Shown piece by piece: positions 1 to 6,073 of a DNA stretch of 6,971 bases. Source of the stretch: an uncultured Spirochaetaceae bacterium (GTDB taxonomy: Bacteria > Spirochaetota > Spirochaetia > Treponematales > Treponemataceae); assembly GCA_902773215.1 (NCBI GenBank), contig CACYDQ010000429.1:1-6971 (forward strand), given 5' to 3'. Below the pieces are notes generated by a model, which was not told the origin of the DNA, made no database searches, and worked only from the letters and a program-made list of their open reading frames with translations. Each line of letters opens with the position of its first letter. The stretch's first letter is position 1. The position numbers and the translations under genes were made by a program.

Positions 1-1
1 C

Positions 2-346
2 GTGGACACCTGCACGGGAGACCTCGGCGCACCCGCCTACCGCAAGTGGGATTTGGAGGCATGGATGCCCGGCCGCTCCGACGAGAAGCACCCCGACGGA
101 GACTACGGGGAGGTCACGTCCACGTCCAACTGCACGGACTACCAGGCCCGCCGCCTGAACGTCAAGTTCCGCGACGACGACGGCAAGAACAAGTACGTCC
201 ACATGCTCAACGGTACGGCCATCGCCGTCGGGAGAGCCATGCTCGCGATACTGGAGAACTACCAGAACGCCGACGGCTCCGTCACCGTGCCGCCCGTCCT
301 CGTTCCGCTCTGCGGGTTCGACAAGATAAGCCCCAAAAGCAAGTAG
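2..346 (+). CDS. serS: Seryl-tRNA synthetase, C-terminal part (5' end outside window)
   Basis: Cytoplasmic class II aminoacyl-tRNA synthetase that charges tRNA-Ser (and tRNA-Sec where present) with serine using ATP. Only the last 114 residues are in the window; the open frame runs off the left edge, so the GTG at position 2 is an internal Val codon, not a start. The visible part matches the end of the SerRS catalytic domain: [22 protein letters not shown] (visible residues 4-25 by position), then [15 protein letters not shown] (37-51), then [12 protein letters not shown]...AILENYQ (67-88), which is class II motif 3 with its ATP-binding arginine at residue 78. The tail has the usual DGS...P.VL pattern (91-100). 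A charged stretch SDEKHPDGD (26-34) between AWMPGR and YGEVTS is longer than in the bacterial SerRS sequences I remember. Identification is firm; nothing can be said about the N-terminal tRNA-binding coiled coil, which lies outside. Confidence 0.95.
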   Translation: MDTCTGDLGAPAYRKWDLEAWMPGRSDEKHPDGDYGEVTSTSNCTDYQARRLNVKFRDDDGKNKYVHMLNGTAIAVGRAMLAILENYQNADGSVTVPPVLVPLCGFDKISPKSK

Positions 347-351
347 GAGAG
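345..351 (+). promoter_or_regulatory. Ribosome binding site of the AI-2E family gene, overlapping the serS stop
   Basis: AGGAGAG at 345-351 lies 4 bases before the ATG at 356 and shares its first two bases with the serS TAG stop (344-346). This fixes the start of the downstream gene and suggests that the two genes are co-transcribed and possibly translationally linked. Confidence 0.7.
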
Positions 352-355
352 AAAG

Positions 356-1465
356 ATGCCCAGGAACGGCAACTATGCCAGGTCCATTTTCGTCATGCTC
401 GTCCTCTTCGGTATCGTGCTCCTCTGCACGGTGCTGAAGACGACCGCATCCTTCGTCCTGCCGCTGACATTCGCCCTCCTGCTCTCATTCGTCTTCTACC
501 CCTTCTGCAAGGGCATGAAGAAGCTCCACGTGCCCTGGCTCGTCAGCATAGTCATCATACTGGCCATAGCCATCGTGGTGATTTACTTCATCGTCACACT
601 GCTCGTCACGTCCTTGCAGACAATCATCGAGGCATACCCCCGCTACGAGGCCCGCTTCATGTCTATCTACAAGACGCTGGCGGTGACGCTCAAGCTCCCC
701 TTTGACGAGGACCTGTCCCTCTTCTCCAACCTGATGAACTCTTTGAACATCAGGGGCTTCCTCCAGAACATCGCGATAAGCCTGAGCACATCGCTTGTCT
801 CTTTCTCCAAGATTTTCCTGATGATCGTGCTTCTCGTGATTTTCCTCCTGATGGAGTTCAACACGATGAAGCTCAAGTTCAACGTCGCGTTCACGTCAGC
901 GGAGACCCACGAGAAAATCCTCAGGATTGTCCGCAATACGATTGCCGAGGTAACCCATTATATATCGATAAAGTTCTTGATTTCACTCGCGACGGGCCTG
1001 CTCGTAACAATCGGCACGTCCATCGTCAAGATGGATTTCCCGGTCATCTGGGGCTTCCTCGCCTTCATCCTGAACTTCATCCCCAACTTCGGCTCGATTA
1101 TCTCCTGCCTGGTCACCGGCCTTTTTGCCCTGCTCCAGTTCTACCCGAGGATCGGGCACGTGGTTTACGTCTTCGTCATGGTTCTGTCCGTGAACATGAT
1201 TCTGGGCAACTTCGTGGAGCCGCGCTGGGAAGGCCGCGACCTGGGCCTGTCGCCCTTTATCATCCTGGTCTCCCTCTCGCTCTGGGGCTACATCTGGGGC
1301 TTTGTCGGGATGATCCTCGCCGTCCCCATGACCGTGATAATCAAGATTATCTGCGAGAACGTGGAGTCACTCCGCCCCGTCGCCATCATGATCGGCGGCA
1401 ACCCGGGAAAACTGGGCAAGTATTCCGATGCCATGGCGGGAGAGGAAGCACAGAACCCGAGCTGA
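356..1465 (+). CDS. AI-2E family (PerM/TqsA-like) inner-membrane transporter
   Basis: Polytopic membrane protein of 369 residues, a normal length for the AI-2E exporter family (Pfam AI-2E_transport; relatives include E. coli TqsA, YdiK and PerM). Members are implicated in export of the autoinducer AI-2 or, in some bacteria, in Na+/H+ exchange, so the substrate cannot be read from sequence. Visible hallmarks: paired hydrophobic segments at about 10-27 and 32-50, further ones at 62-88 and 150-167, an amphipathic linker at about 90-145, then the conserved C-terminal core with FILNFIPNFGSIIS (238-250), GNFVEPR (284-290) and the glycine-rich SLSLWGYIWGFVGMILAVP (306-324). The start at ATG 356 is set by AGGAGAG just upstream. 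It sits 9 bases behind serS and probably shares its transcript; the next gene has its own promoter. The short polar C-terminus (about 350-369) is not conserved in the family. The family call is firm, the function within the family is open. Confidence 0.9.
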   Translation: MPRNGNYARSIFVMLVLFGIVLLCTVLKTTASFVLPLTFALLLSFVFYPFCKGMKKLHVPWLVSIVIILAIAIVVIYFIVTLLVTSLQTIIEAYPRYEARFMSIYKTLAVTLKLPFDEDLSLFSNLMNSLNIRGFLQNIAISLSTSLVSFSKIFLMIVLLVIFLLMEFNTMKLKFNVAFTSAETHEKILRIVRNTIAEVTHYISIKFLISLATGLLVTIGTSIVKMDFPVIWGFLAFILNFIPNFGSIISCLVTGLFALLQFYPRIGHVVYVFVMVLSVNMILGNFVEPRWEGRDLGLSPFIILVSLSLWGYIWGFVGMILAVPMTVIIKIICENVESLRPVAIMIGGNPGKLGKYSDAMAGEEAQNPS

Positions 1466-1479
1466 GGGCTGAGCCGTAC

Positions 1480-1508
1480 TTGCCAGCCTGTTACGATTTC
1501 AGTATAAT
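1480..1508 (+). promoter_or_regulatory. Sigma-70-type promoter of the thiamine transporter operon
   Basis: TTGCCA at 1480-1485 (5 of 6 matches to the -35 consensus) and a perfect TATAAT at 1503-1508 are separated by exactly 17 bases. The predicted transcription start is about 1514-1516, right at the 5' edge of the riboswitch aptamer. The promoter begins 14 bases after the stop of the AI-2E gene; no convincing terminator hairpin separates them, so some read-through from serS is possible. Confidence 0.8.
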
Positions 1509-1512
1509 CCTT

Positions 1513-1591
1513 TTCTACCGGGGTGGAGGAAACATTTCCTCCTGAGATTATACCCGCAGAACCTGATCCGGTTAGTACCGGCGGAGGAAGG
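1513..1591 (+). promoter_or_regulatory. TPP riboswitch (THI element) controlling thiBPQ
   Basis: Aptamer that binds thiamine pyrophosphate. The conserved core is easy to see: GGGGTG at 1520-1525, CTGAGA at 1542-1547, ACCC at 1552-1555, GAACCTGATCCGGTTAGTACCGGCGGAGG spread over 1559-1587. P2 is GGGT (1521-1524) with ACCC (1552-1555). P3 is a perfect 8-bp hairpin, 1525-1532 with 1535-1542. P5 is CCGGT (1568-1572) with ACCGG (1577-1581), and P4 pairs CCT (1562-1564) with AGG (1585-1587). P1 is short and not clear-cut: CC at 1518-1519 can meet GG at 1590-1591, or 1513-1520 can meet 1582-1589 with one mismatch at the expense of P4. The GGAGG Shine-Dalgarno of thiB (1583-1587) is inside the aptamer 3' strand, six bases before the ATG. 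Ligand binding should therefore hide the ribosome binding site directly. No terminator or separate anti-Shine-Dalgarno arm fits between aptamer and gene. Confidence 0.95.
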
Positions 1592-1593
1592 AT

Positions 1594-2670
1594 ATGAAAA
1601 GAAATTCACGCAATCCGATTACATTGTCTGCAAGGCTGTTCCTGCCCTTGCTGTCTCTCTCTCTTATGGCGGGCTGCCAGAAAAAAGCCGCCAGCTCTGC
1701 AGAAAACGCAAAGTCCGTTCCTGCCGACCGGCTTGAGGAAGTCGTCGCCTATACCTACGACAGTTTTGCCGGTGAGTGGGGGCCGGGCGCGGAGCTGGCA
1801 GAAAAGTTCCAGAAGAAGACAGGGAAGAAGCTGATTCTCATAGACTGCGGGGAAGCAATACAGGCGCTGAACAAAGCCGTGATGGAAAAAGATGACCCGC
1901 AGGCCGACGTCATCATCGGCATAGACAACAACCTCGCCGCCCGGGCCAGGGAACTGGACGTGCTGGAAGCCTACAGGCCCAAGGATGCAAAGAAAACGAT
2001 AGACCAGCGGCTTGAGGACGAGCTGGGCGGCGACTGGCTCCTGACCCCGTATGATTACAGCCACTTCGCGATGATTTTTGACACGGAGAGCGGCATAGAG
2101 CCTCCTGCCGCCCTGGAGGATTTGACAAAGGACATCTACAAGAAGAAGATAATCCTCATGGATCCCCGCACGTCCACGCCGGGACTGGGCTTTTTGACCT
2201 GGACGGTCAGCGTGTTCGGGAACAGGGCCGGAGATTACTGGAAAAATCTCAAACCGAGCATACTGACGATGACTTCCAGCTGGAGCGAAGGATGGGGCAT
2301 GTTCATGGACGGGGAAGCCCCGCTCGTCGTCAGCTACACGACCAGCCCCGCCTACAACGTCGAGTACGACAAGAATTACCGCTACAAGGCGCTGGTGTTT
2401 GAACAGGGGCACGTGGAGCAGGTGGAAGGATACGGGCTCGTGAAGGGCGCGCCGAACAAAGAAGGAGCGAAGCTCTTCATGGACTTCCTCATCTCCGCCG
2501 AGGCGCAGAATGCCATTCCCCTTACCCAGTGGATGTACCCGGTCAACCGTGAAGTCTCCCTCCCCCAGAGCTACATAGAGGCAGCCCCAATACCGGGCAA
2601 GACACTTGAGAGCAAAGGCAAGGAGGCTCAAAGCTTGCTCGACTCCGTTATCGACATCGTTTCTAAATGA
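1594..2670 (+). CDS. thiB: Thiamine (or thiamine-phosphate) ABC transporter substrate-binding lipoprotein
   Basis: Extracytoplasmic solute-binding protein of the ThiB/TbpA family, 358 residues, delivering thiamine, TMP or TPP to ThiP. The N-terminus has basic residues, a hydrophobic stretch and a lipobox LMAGC with the lipidated cysteine at residue 28, followed by a Ser/Ala-rich linker (about 29-45), so the protein is probably membrane-anchored in the periplasm. ThiB signatures follow in order: AYTYDSFAGEWGPG (52-65), ADVIIGIDNNL (104-114), PYDYSHFAMIFD (152-163), DPRTSTPGLGFLTW (190-203), SSWSEGWGMFMDGEAPLVVSYTTSPAYN (228-255), QVEGYG (276-281) and IPLTQWMYPVN (308-318). Aromatic residues in these motifs (W230, W234, Y248, W313) are the likely ligand contacts by family analogy. 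The ATG at 1594 is set by GGAGG at 1583-1587, embedded in the TPP riboswitch. The stop codon overlaps the next start as ATGA (2667-2670). Identification is strong; which phosphorylation state is preferred cannot be told. Confidence 0.95.
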   Translation: MKRNSRNPITLSARLFLPLLSLSLMAGCQKKAASSAENAKSVPADRLEEVVAYTYDSFAGEWGPGAELAEKFQKKTGKKLILIDCGEAIQALNKAVMEKDDPQADVIIGIDNNLAARARELDVLEAYRPKDAKKTIDQRLEDELGGDWLLTPYDYSHFAMIFDTESGIEPPAALEDLTKDIYKKKIILMDPRTSTPGLGFLTWTVSVFGNRAGDYWKNLKPSILTMTSSWSEGWGMFMDGEAPLVVSYTTSPAYNVEYDKNYRYKALVFEQGHVEQVEGYGLVKGAPNKEGAKLFMDFLISAEAQNAIPLTQWMYPVNREVSLPQSYIEAAPIPGKTLESKGKEAQSLLDSVIDIVSK

Positions 2671-4316
2671 CAATTCACGGCAGCAGGGCGGGATTAATCC
2701 ACGCCCTGCAATCAGCCTGTATTCTTCTGGCCGTCCTGCTTTTTTTCCTGACAATCATATCGTTCGCCCTGCCACTGGCAAAGGCGTTCATGCCGCTCAT
2801 CTCGGACGGCTTCCCGGCATCGAGATACGGAATAAGCCGGCTGGCCAGAATCACGGGCTACACATTCCAGGAGGCGGCGGCCTCCACCCTGCTCGCGCTG
2901 CTGATAGGACTTCCGGCGGCATTCCTTGTCGCACGGCGGACCTTTCCCGGCAGGAGGTTGCTCTCCTCCTTTGCGGCAATTCCCCTCTGCGTGCCTCCGC
3001 TCATCGTTGCCCTGGGCTACATCTCAAGCTTCGGCATGGCGGGATACGCGAACAAGCTGCTTTCCCTGATGACAGGCAGGGAAAGCCTGAACATCCTCTA
3101 TTCGTTCAGGGGACTTGTCATGACGCAGGGCTTCTACAACTTTCCCATAATCATGGCCAGCGTCGCAAACGCATGGAGCCAGATTGACAGCGATCAGGCA
3201 GACAGCGCAAGGCTTCTCGGCGCAGGAGAGGCACGGTGCTTTTTCAACATAACGCTCATACAACTGCTGCCGTCCATCATCTCCGGGGCAATCACAGTCT
3301 TCATCTACTGCTTCTTCTCGTTCATGTTCGTCCTCCTCTTCGGTGCGATGGGAGGCACGACGCTCGAGGTCGCGATTTACCACGCAGGACGCAGCCAGAT
3401 GCAGTTCACCGAGGCGGCGAGCCTGGCCCTGCTGGAAAGCGCGACCGCCCTCACCGCCCTCTTCCTGCTCGCAAAAGCCGAGGACGCAGCCAGGCGGCTC
3501 AAGGGCCTGTCATTCCGGGGAAAATCCGCCACGCTCCTCCCAGTCGGCACACGGGAAACCCCGCTCGTTGCCGTATTCCTCGGCGTCATCGCGGTCTTCT
3601 TTGTCATGCCCTTGCTCTCCATCATAATCTCCTCCCTGACGGCACGGACGGGCGGCAGGAAGCTGTTCTCGCTCGAAGCATGGAGGCAGCTGCTGGCTAT
3701 GAGGAGTTTCTACCACTCGCTCAGGAATACCCTGCTTGTCGCGGCGGCGACGAGCCTTCTCTGCACGGCGACGGCATTGGTCCAGTCCCTGCTGCTCAGG
3801 CTGCCCCTGTTCAAGGGCAGGGCATTTTTCCGCACGGTTCCCCTCCTGCCTCTGACGGTCTCCTCCGTCCTGATGGGACTGGGGATGACCATGCTCGTCA
3901 GGCGGGGACATCCCGTCCAGCTGGTGCTCGCACAGACAGCATTATACTGGCCGTTCGCATTCAGGCAAATTCAGTCCTGCATGGCAAAAATCCCGGAGAA
4001 CGTCACGGACGCGGCGGCGACGCTTTCCCCCTGCCGGACGGACGTGCTGTTCCGGGTCATCCTCCCCTACTGCAAGCGGGGCATACTCAGCGGGGCGGGC
4101 TTCTGCTTTGCGATGAGCTGCTCGGACGCGACGCTCCCCCTCGTTCTCTCGGTTTACCAGTTCGACACGCTCTCGCTCTTCACCTATCGGCTTGCAGGAA
4201 GTTACCGGCTGCCCCAGGCCTCCGCGTCCGGAACAGTCCTGGGGGCCTGCTGCATTCTGGCATTCGCGCTCTCGAACAGGGCAAACAGAGTAAAGGAGAA
4301 TCATGGCATATCTTGA
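2667..4316 (+). CDS. thiP: Thiamine ABC transporter permease (two fused membrane domains)
   Basis: Inner-membrane permease of 549 residues, with two MetI-like domains on one chain, the layout typical of ThiP and the related FbpB-type iron permeases. About twelve hydrophobic segments are visible, for instance near 16-37, 71-90, 101-121, 200-228, 298-323, 352-378, 391-410 and 471-495. Each half carries an EAA-type loop that docks on the ATPase: ADSARLLGAGEARCFFNITL (178-197) and DAAATLSPCRTDVLFRVILP (448-467), both with the conserved glycine or its replacement; the second loop has S454 where a glycine is usual. The start ATG at 2667 lies in an ATGA overlap with the thiB stop and has no Shine-Dalgarno sequence before it, so translation probably depends on ribosomes ending thiB. 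The 3' end overlaps thiQ by 14 bases. Specificity for thiamine is inferred from the thiB and riboswitch context. Confidence 0.93.
   Translation: MTIHGSRAGLIHALQSACILLAVLLFFLTIISFALPLAKAFMPLISDGFPASRYGISRLARITGYTFQEAAASTLLALLIGLPAAFLVARRTFPGRRLLSSFAAIPLCVPPLIVALGYISSFGMAGYANKLLSLMTGRESLNILYSFRGLVMTQGFYNFPIIMASVANAWSQIDSDQADSARLLGAGEARCFFNITLIQLLPSIISGAITVFIYCFFSFMFVLLFGAMGGTTLEVAIYHAGRSQMQFTEAASLALLESATALTALFLLAKAEDAARRLKGLSFRGKSATLLPVGTRETPLVAVFLGVIAVFFVMPLLSIIISSLTARTGGRKLFSLEAWRQLLAMRSFYHSLRNTLLVAAATSLLCTATALVQSLLLRLPLFKGRAFFRTVPLLPLTVSSVLMGLGMTMLVRRGHPVQLVLAQTALYWPFAFRQIQSCMAKIPENVTDAAATLSPCRTDVLFRVILPYCKRGILSGAGFCFAMSCSDATLPLVLSVYQFDTLSLFTYRLAGSYRLPQASASGTVLGACCILAFALSNRANRVKENHGIS
4293..4299 (+). 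promoter_or_regulatory. Ribosome binding site of thiQ inside the thiP coding region
   Basis: AAGGAGA at 4293-4299 lies 3 bases before the ATG at 4303, inside the last codons of thiP. It is a strong match and fixes the thiQ start, in contrast to thiP, which has no visible ribosome binding site. Confidence 0.75.
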
Positions 4317-5025
4317 ATGTACGGGCCTCTACAAAGACTGGGGCAGGGCCACGGCTGCCGGCGTGACCGTCAATGTCTCTTTCACGGCGGACAAGGGCAG
4401 CATGACCAGCATCGTCGGGGCGAGCGGCTGCGGCAAGTCCACGGTGCTCCGACTTGTCGCGGGGATTCTCACGGCGGACAAAAATCCTGCCGGGACAAAA
4501 GCGAAGATAACGCTGGACGGCAAGGACATAACGGCCCTGCCGCCGGGCAAACGGGAATGCGGCCTTGTCTTCCAGAACGGGGCACTCTTTCTGCACATGA
4601 CGGCGGAGGACAACGTCGCCTACGGCCTTGTCTGCCGGGGGGAAAAAAAGAAAGAGGCACGGGAAAAAGCACGGGAATTCCTAGAGCTCTTCAACATGAA
4701 AGAGCTTGCCAAACGCTACCCGGAGACGCTGAGTGGCGGAGAAGCCCAGCGGGTAGCCCTCGCGCGGACCCTCATCGTCAGACCCAAGCTGGTCCTCCTT
4801 GACGAGCCGCTGTCCGCCCTGGACGCGCCGATGCGGAAAAAGCTCGCGCAGGAAATCGTCTCCATGCAGAAGAAGATAGGCTTCACCGCCGTCATGGTGA
4901 CGCACGACATCGGCGAAGCCAAAATGATGAGCGACCGGATAATCCTGATGGAAAAAGGCCGCATACGGTGGGAAGGGGCCGCAGGAGAGTTCGACGAAAA
5001 AGTGCAAGAAAAATGCTATAAATAG
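4303..5025 (+). CDS. thiQ: Thiamine ABC transporter ATP-binding protein
   Basis: Cytoplasmic ABC ATPase of 240 residues that drives import through ThiP. All nucleotide-binding motifs are intact: Walker A GASGCGKST (39-47), Q-loop glutamine 91 in VFQNGALF, signature LSGGEAQ (143-149), Walker B LVLLDEP (163-169), D-loop SALD (171-174) and H-loop histidine 201 in VTHD. Two small oddities are visible. About five extra residues (NPAGTKAK, 61-68) lie between Walker A and the LDG strand, and LFLHMT (95-100) replaces the usual LFPHxT after the Q-loop. Length is normal for ThiQ, with no C-terminal regulatory domain of the kind seen in MalK or PotA. It overlaps thiP by 14 bases and closes the operon. 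The assignment to ThiQ rather than an iron or polyamine ATPase rests on the neighbours as much as on the sequence. Confidence 0.93.
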   Translation: MAYLECTGLYKDWGRATAAGVTVNVSFTADKGSMTSIVGASGCGKSTVLRLVAGILTADKNPAGTKAKITLDGKDITALPPGKRECGLVFQNGALFLHMTAEDNVAYGLVCRGEKKKEAREKAREFLELFNMKELAKRYPETLSGGEAQRVALARTLIVRPKLVLLDEPLSALDAPMRKKLAQEIVSMQKKIGFTAVMVTHDIGEAKMMSDRIILMEKGRIRWEGAAGEFDEKVQEKCYK

Positions 5026-5042
5026 CAAAAAATTGCTAATTA
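5019..5042 (+). terminator. Weak hairpin at the thiQ stop codon, possible terminator
   Basis: TAGCAA (5023-5028) and TTGCTA (5033-5038) form a perfect 6-bp stem around an AAAA loop; three more pairs (5019-5021 with 5040-5042) are possible past one mismatch. The left arm includes the thiQ stop codon. The stem is AT-rich, and the following T-runs (TTTT at 5044-5047 and 5051-5054) do not adjoin it, so termination would be inefficient if it occurs at all. Confidence 0.3.
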
Positions 5043-5101
5043 CTTTTGCATTTTACCTTTATATTATTCTGGCAAAACTTCAATCCCGAAAGGAGAAAGC
5101 T
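5026..5101 (+). promoter_or_regulatory. AT-rich leader with ribosome binding site of the LRR gene
   Basis: This 76-base gap is strikingly AT-rich compared with the sequence to its left. TATTAT at 5062-5067 resembles a -10 box, but no good -35 lies at the right distance (TTGCTA at 5033-5038 is 23 bases away, too far), so a promoter here is only suspected. AAAGGAGA at 5089-5096, five bases before the ATG at 5102, is a strong ribosome binding site and decides the start of the next gene. Confidence 0.45.
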
Positions 5102-5995
5102 ATGGAAGATTTTGAAATCGAAAACGGGGTGCTGAAAAAGTACAACGGAAAAGCAAGAACTGTTGGCATTCCAGATGGCGTAACTGAAATCGGAGAAGCT
5201 GCATTCTATTGCTGCAATTTTCTAAAGTCGGTTACCGTCTCCCATAGCGTAGCAAAAATTGGTGATGAAGCGTTCGCTGGTTGCGATTCGCTCGCGACAA
5301 TCAATATCCCTGTCAGTGTGACAGAAATCGGCGAAGATGCACTCGCAGGATGCAAATCTCTTTCAGAATTTGGCTACAATGGCACAAAAGCGCAGTGGGA
5401 AGCTGTTAAAAAAGATGAGGATTGGCACAAAGGCGTTTTCACAAAATGTGTATGCTGTTCTGACGGGATGGTTGAACTCCCGCAGTTCAACATTAAAGAT
5501 GGTGTGCTACACAGATACCTCGGTGCAGACCCAGTTGTTGCAGTTCCTGACGGCGTGACGGAAATCGGGTCAAGTGCCTTCACCAGCTGCGACAAGCTTG
5601 TGTCTGTCAGCATCCCTGAGAGCATAACATATATCGGTATTTGGGCATTTGCCGGTTGCTCATCGCTTGTGTCTGTCAGCATTCAAAGCAACTTAACGAG
5701 CATTGGTGCGGGCGCAGTCGAAATGTACGGATCGCTGGCAGCTGTGAATATTCCTGCAAACGTAACGGGAATCGAATTTGGAGCATTTGCTTCATGCACA
5801 GCTCTTGCGTCGATTGTGCTTCCAGCCACCCTGACGTATATAGACAGCTTCGCGTTCAGCGATTGTCCGTCGCTTAAAGAAATACGCTTCGATGGCACAA
5901 TTGAGCAATGGAAAGCAGTTGAAAAATGTTGGAGCTGGCTCACCGGCGCTCCTGTTACAGCAGTAATCTGCACTGACGGTGAACTTTCGCTCTAA
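5102..5995 (+). CDS. BspA-like leucine-rich repeat protein (LRR_5 type), duplicated module
   Basis: Protein of 297 residues made of BspA/LRR_5-type repeats with a period of about 23 residues, of the form IPxxVTEIGxxAFxxCxxLxSVx. These repeats form a solenoid used for protein or surface binding; the partner is unknown. The protein is a two-module duplication. Module 1 starts FEIENGVLKKYNG (4-16) and ends with a non-LRR element YNGTKAQWEAV...W...CVCCSDG (92-122). Module 2 starts FNIKDGVLHRYLG (129-141) and ends with FDGTIEQWKAV...W...VICTDG (263-293). Module 1 has about three repeats, module 2 about five. No signal peptide, lipobox or membrane segment is visible from the chosen start, so location is unclear. 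ATG 5102 is preferred for its AAAGGAGA site; an upstream TTG at 5033 would add 23 hydrophobic residues but has no ribosome binding site. GC is lower than in the neighbours, which suggests separate ancestry. Confidence 0.88.
   Translation: MEDFEIENGVLKKYNGKARTVGIPDGVTEIGEAAFYCCNFLKSVTVSHSVAKIGDEAFAGCDSLATINIPVSVTEIGEDALAGCKSLSEFGYNGTKAQWEAVKKDEDWHKGVFTKCVCCSDGMVELPQFNIKDGVLHRYLGADPVVAVPDGVTEIGSSAFTSCDKLVSVSIPESITYIGIWAFAGCSSLVSVSIQSNLTSIGAGAVEMYGSLAAVNIPANVTGIEFGAFASCTALASIVLPATLTYIDSFAFSDCPSLKEIRFDGTIEQWKAVEKCWSWLTGAPVTAVICTDGELSL
5596..5682 (+). repeat. 18-base direct repeat within the LRR gene, 69-base period
   Basis: GCTTGTGTCTGTCAGCAT occurs identically at 5596-5613 and 5665-5682. The offset of 69 bases equals 23 codons, exactly one LRR unit, and both copies encode LVSVSI. 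Identity at the DNA level, including silent positions, suggests recent unit duplication or gene conversion within the repeat array. Confidence 0.85.
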
Positions 5996-6073
5996 GCAAG
6001 GCGGAATAGGACGCATGAAATCGCAAAAGACGAAGCTCAGCTTGCAGAAGATTGCGTGACCGTTTGAGCCGGC
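5996..6073. other. Convergent intergenic stretch with overlapping hairpin options
   Basis: The LRR gene and the minus-strand gene point at each other across 78 bases. AAGC-TCA-GCTT at 6033-6043 forms a small hairpin inside an outer pairing CGCAA (6022-6026) with TTGCG (6052-6056). A perfect 12-base palindrome, TGAGCCGGCTCA, lies at 6065-6076 and contains the stop codon of the minus-strand gene; on the + strand it is followed by TTTTCT (6079-6084). GCTCAGCTT is repeated at 6035-6043 and 6072-6080. The region could act as a modest bidirectional terminator, but no single strong hairpin with an adjacent U-tract stands out. Confidence 0.35.

Noticed and set aside
1507..1593. A perfect 6-bp pairing ATCCTT (1507-1512) with AAGGAT (1588-1593) as the P1 stem of the riboswitch
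   Set aside because: The left arm overlaps the -10 box and lies upstream of the predicted transcription start, so it should be absent from the RNA; it also leaves an eight-base gap before P2. It would become relevant only for read-through transcripts from serS.
1606..2754. A 382-residue open frame on the minus strand opposite thiB
   Set aside because: It is a mirror of the GC-rich thiB coding sequence: thiB has full family signatures, and the antisense product shows no recognisable domain and no plausible start context.
3236..4366. A 376-residue open frame in another + frame within thiP and thiQ
   Set aside because: Arg/His/Pro-rich low-complexity product typical of a shifted frame of GC-rich DNA; the overlapping thiP frame carries two intact permease domains.
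5033..5101. N-terminal extension of the LRR protein from TTG at 5033, giving a hydrophobic leader like a signal or anchor segment
   Set aside because: No ribosome binding site precedes the TTG, while AAAGGAGA sits correctly before ATG 5102. AT-rich non-coding DNA translates into hydrophobic residues by default, and the segment includes the suspected -10 box.
6015..6059. A 14-codon open frame MKSQKTKLSLQKIA between the convergent genes, resembling a small peptide leader
   Set aside because: Too short to distinguish from chance, with only a weak AGG before the ATG and no peptide-processing or export genes nearby.
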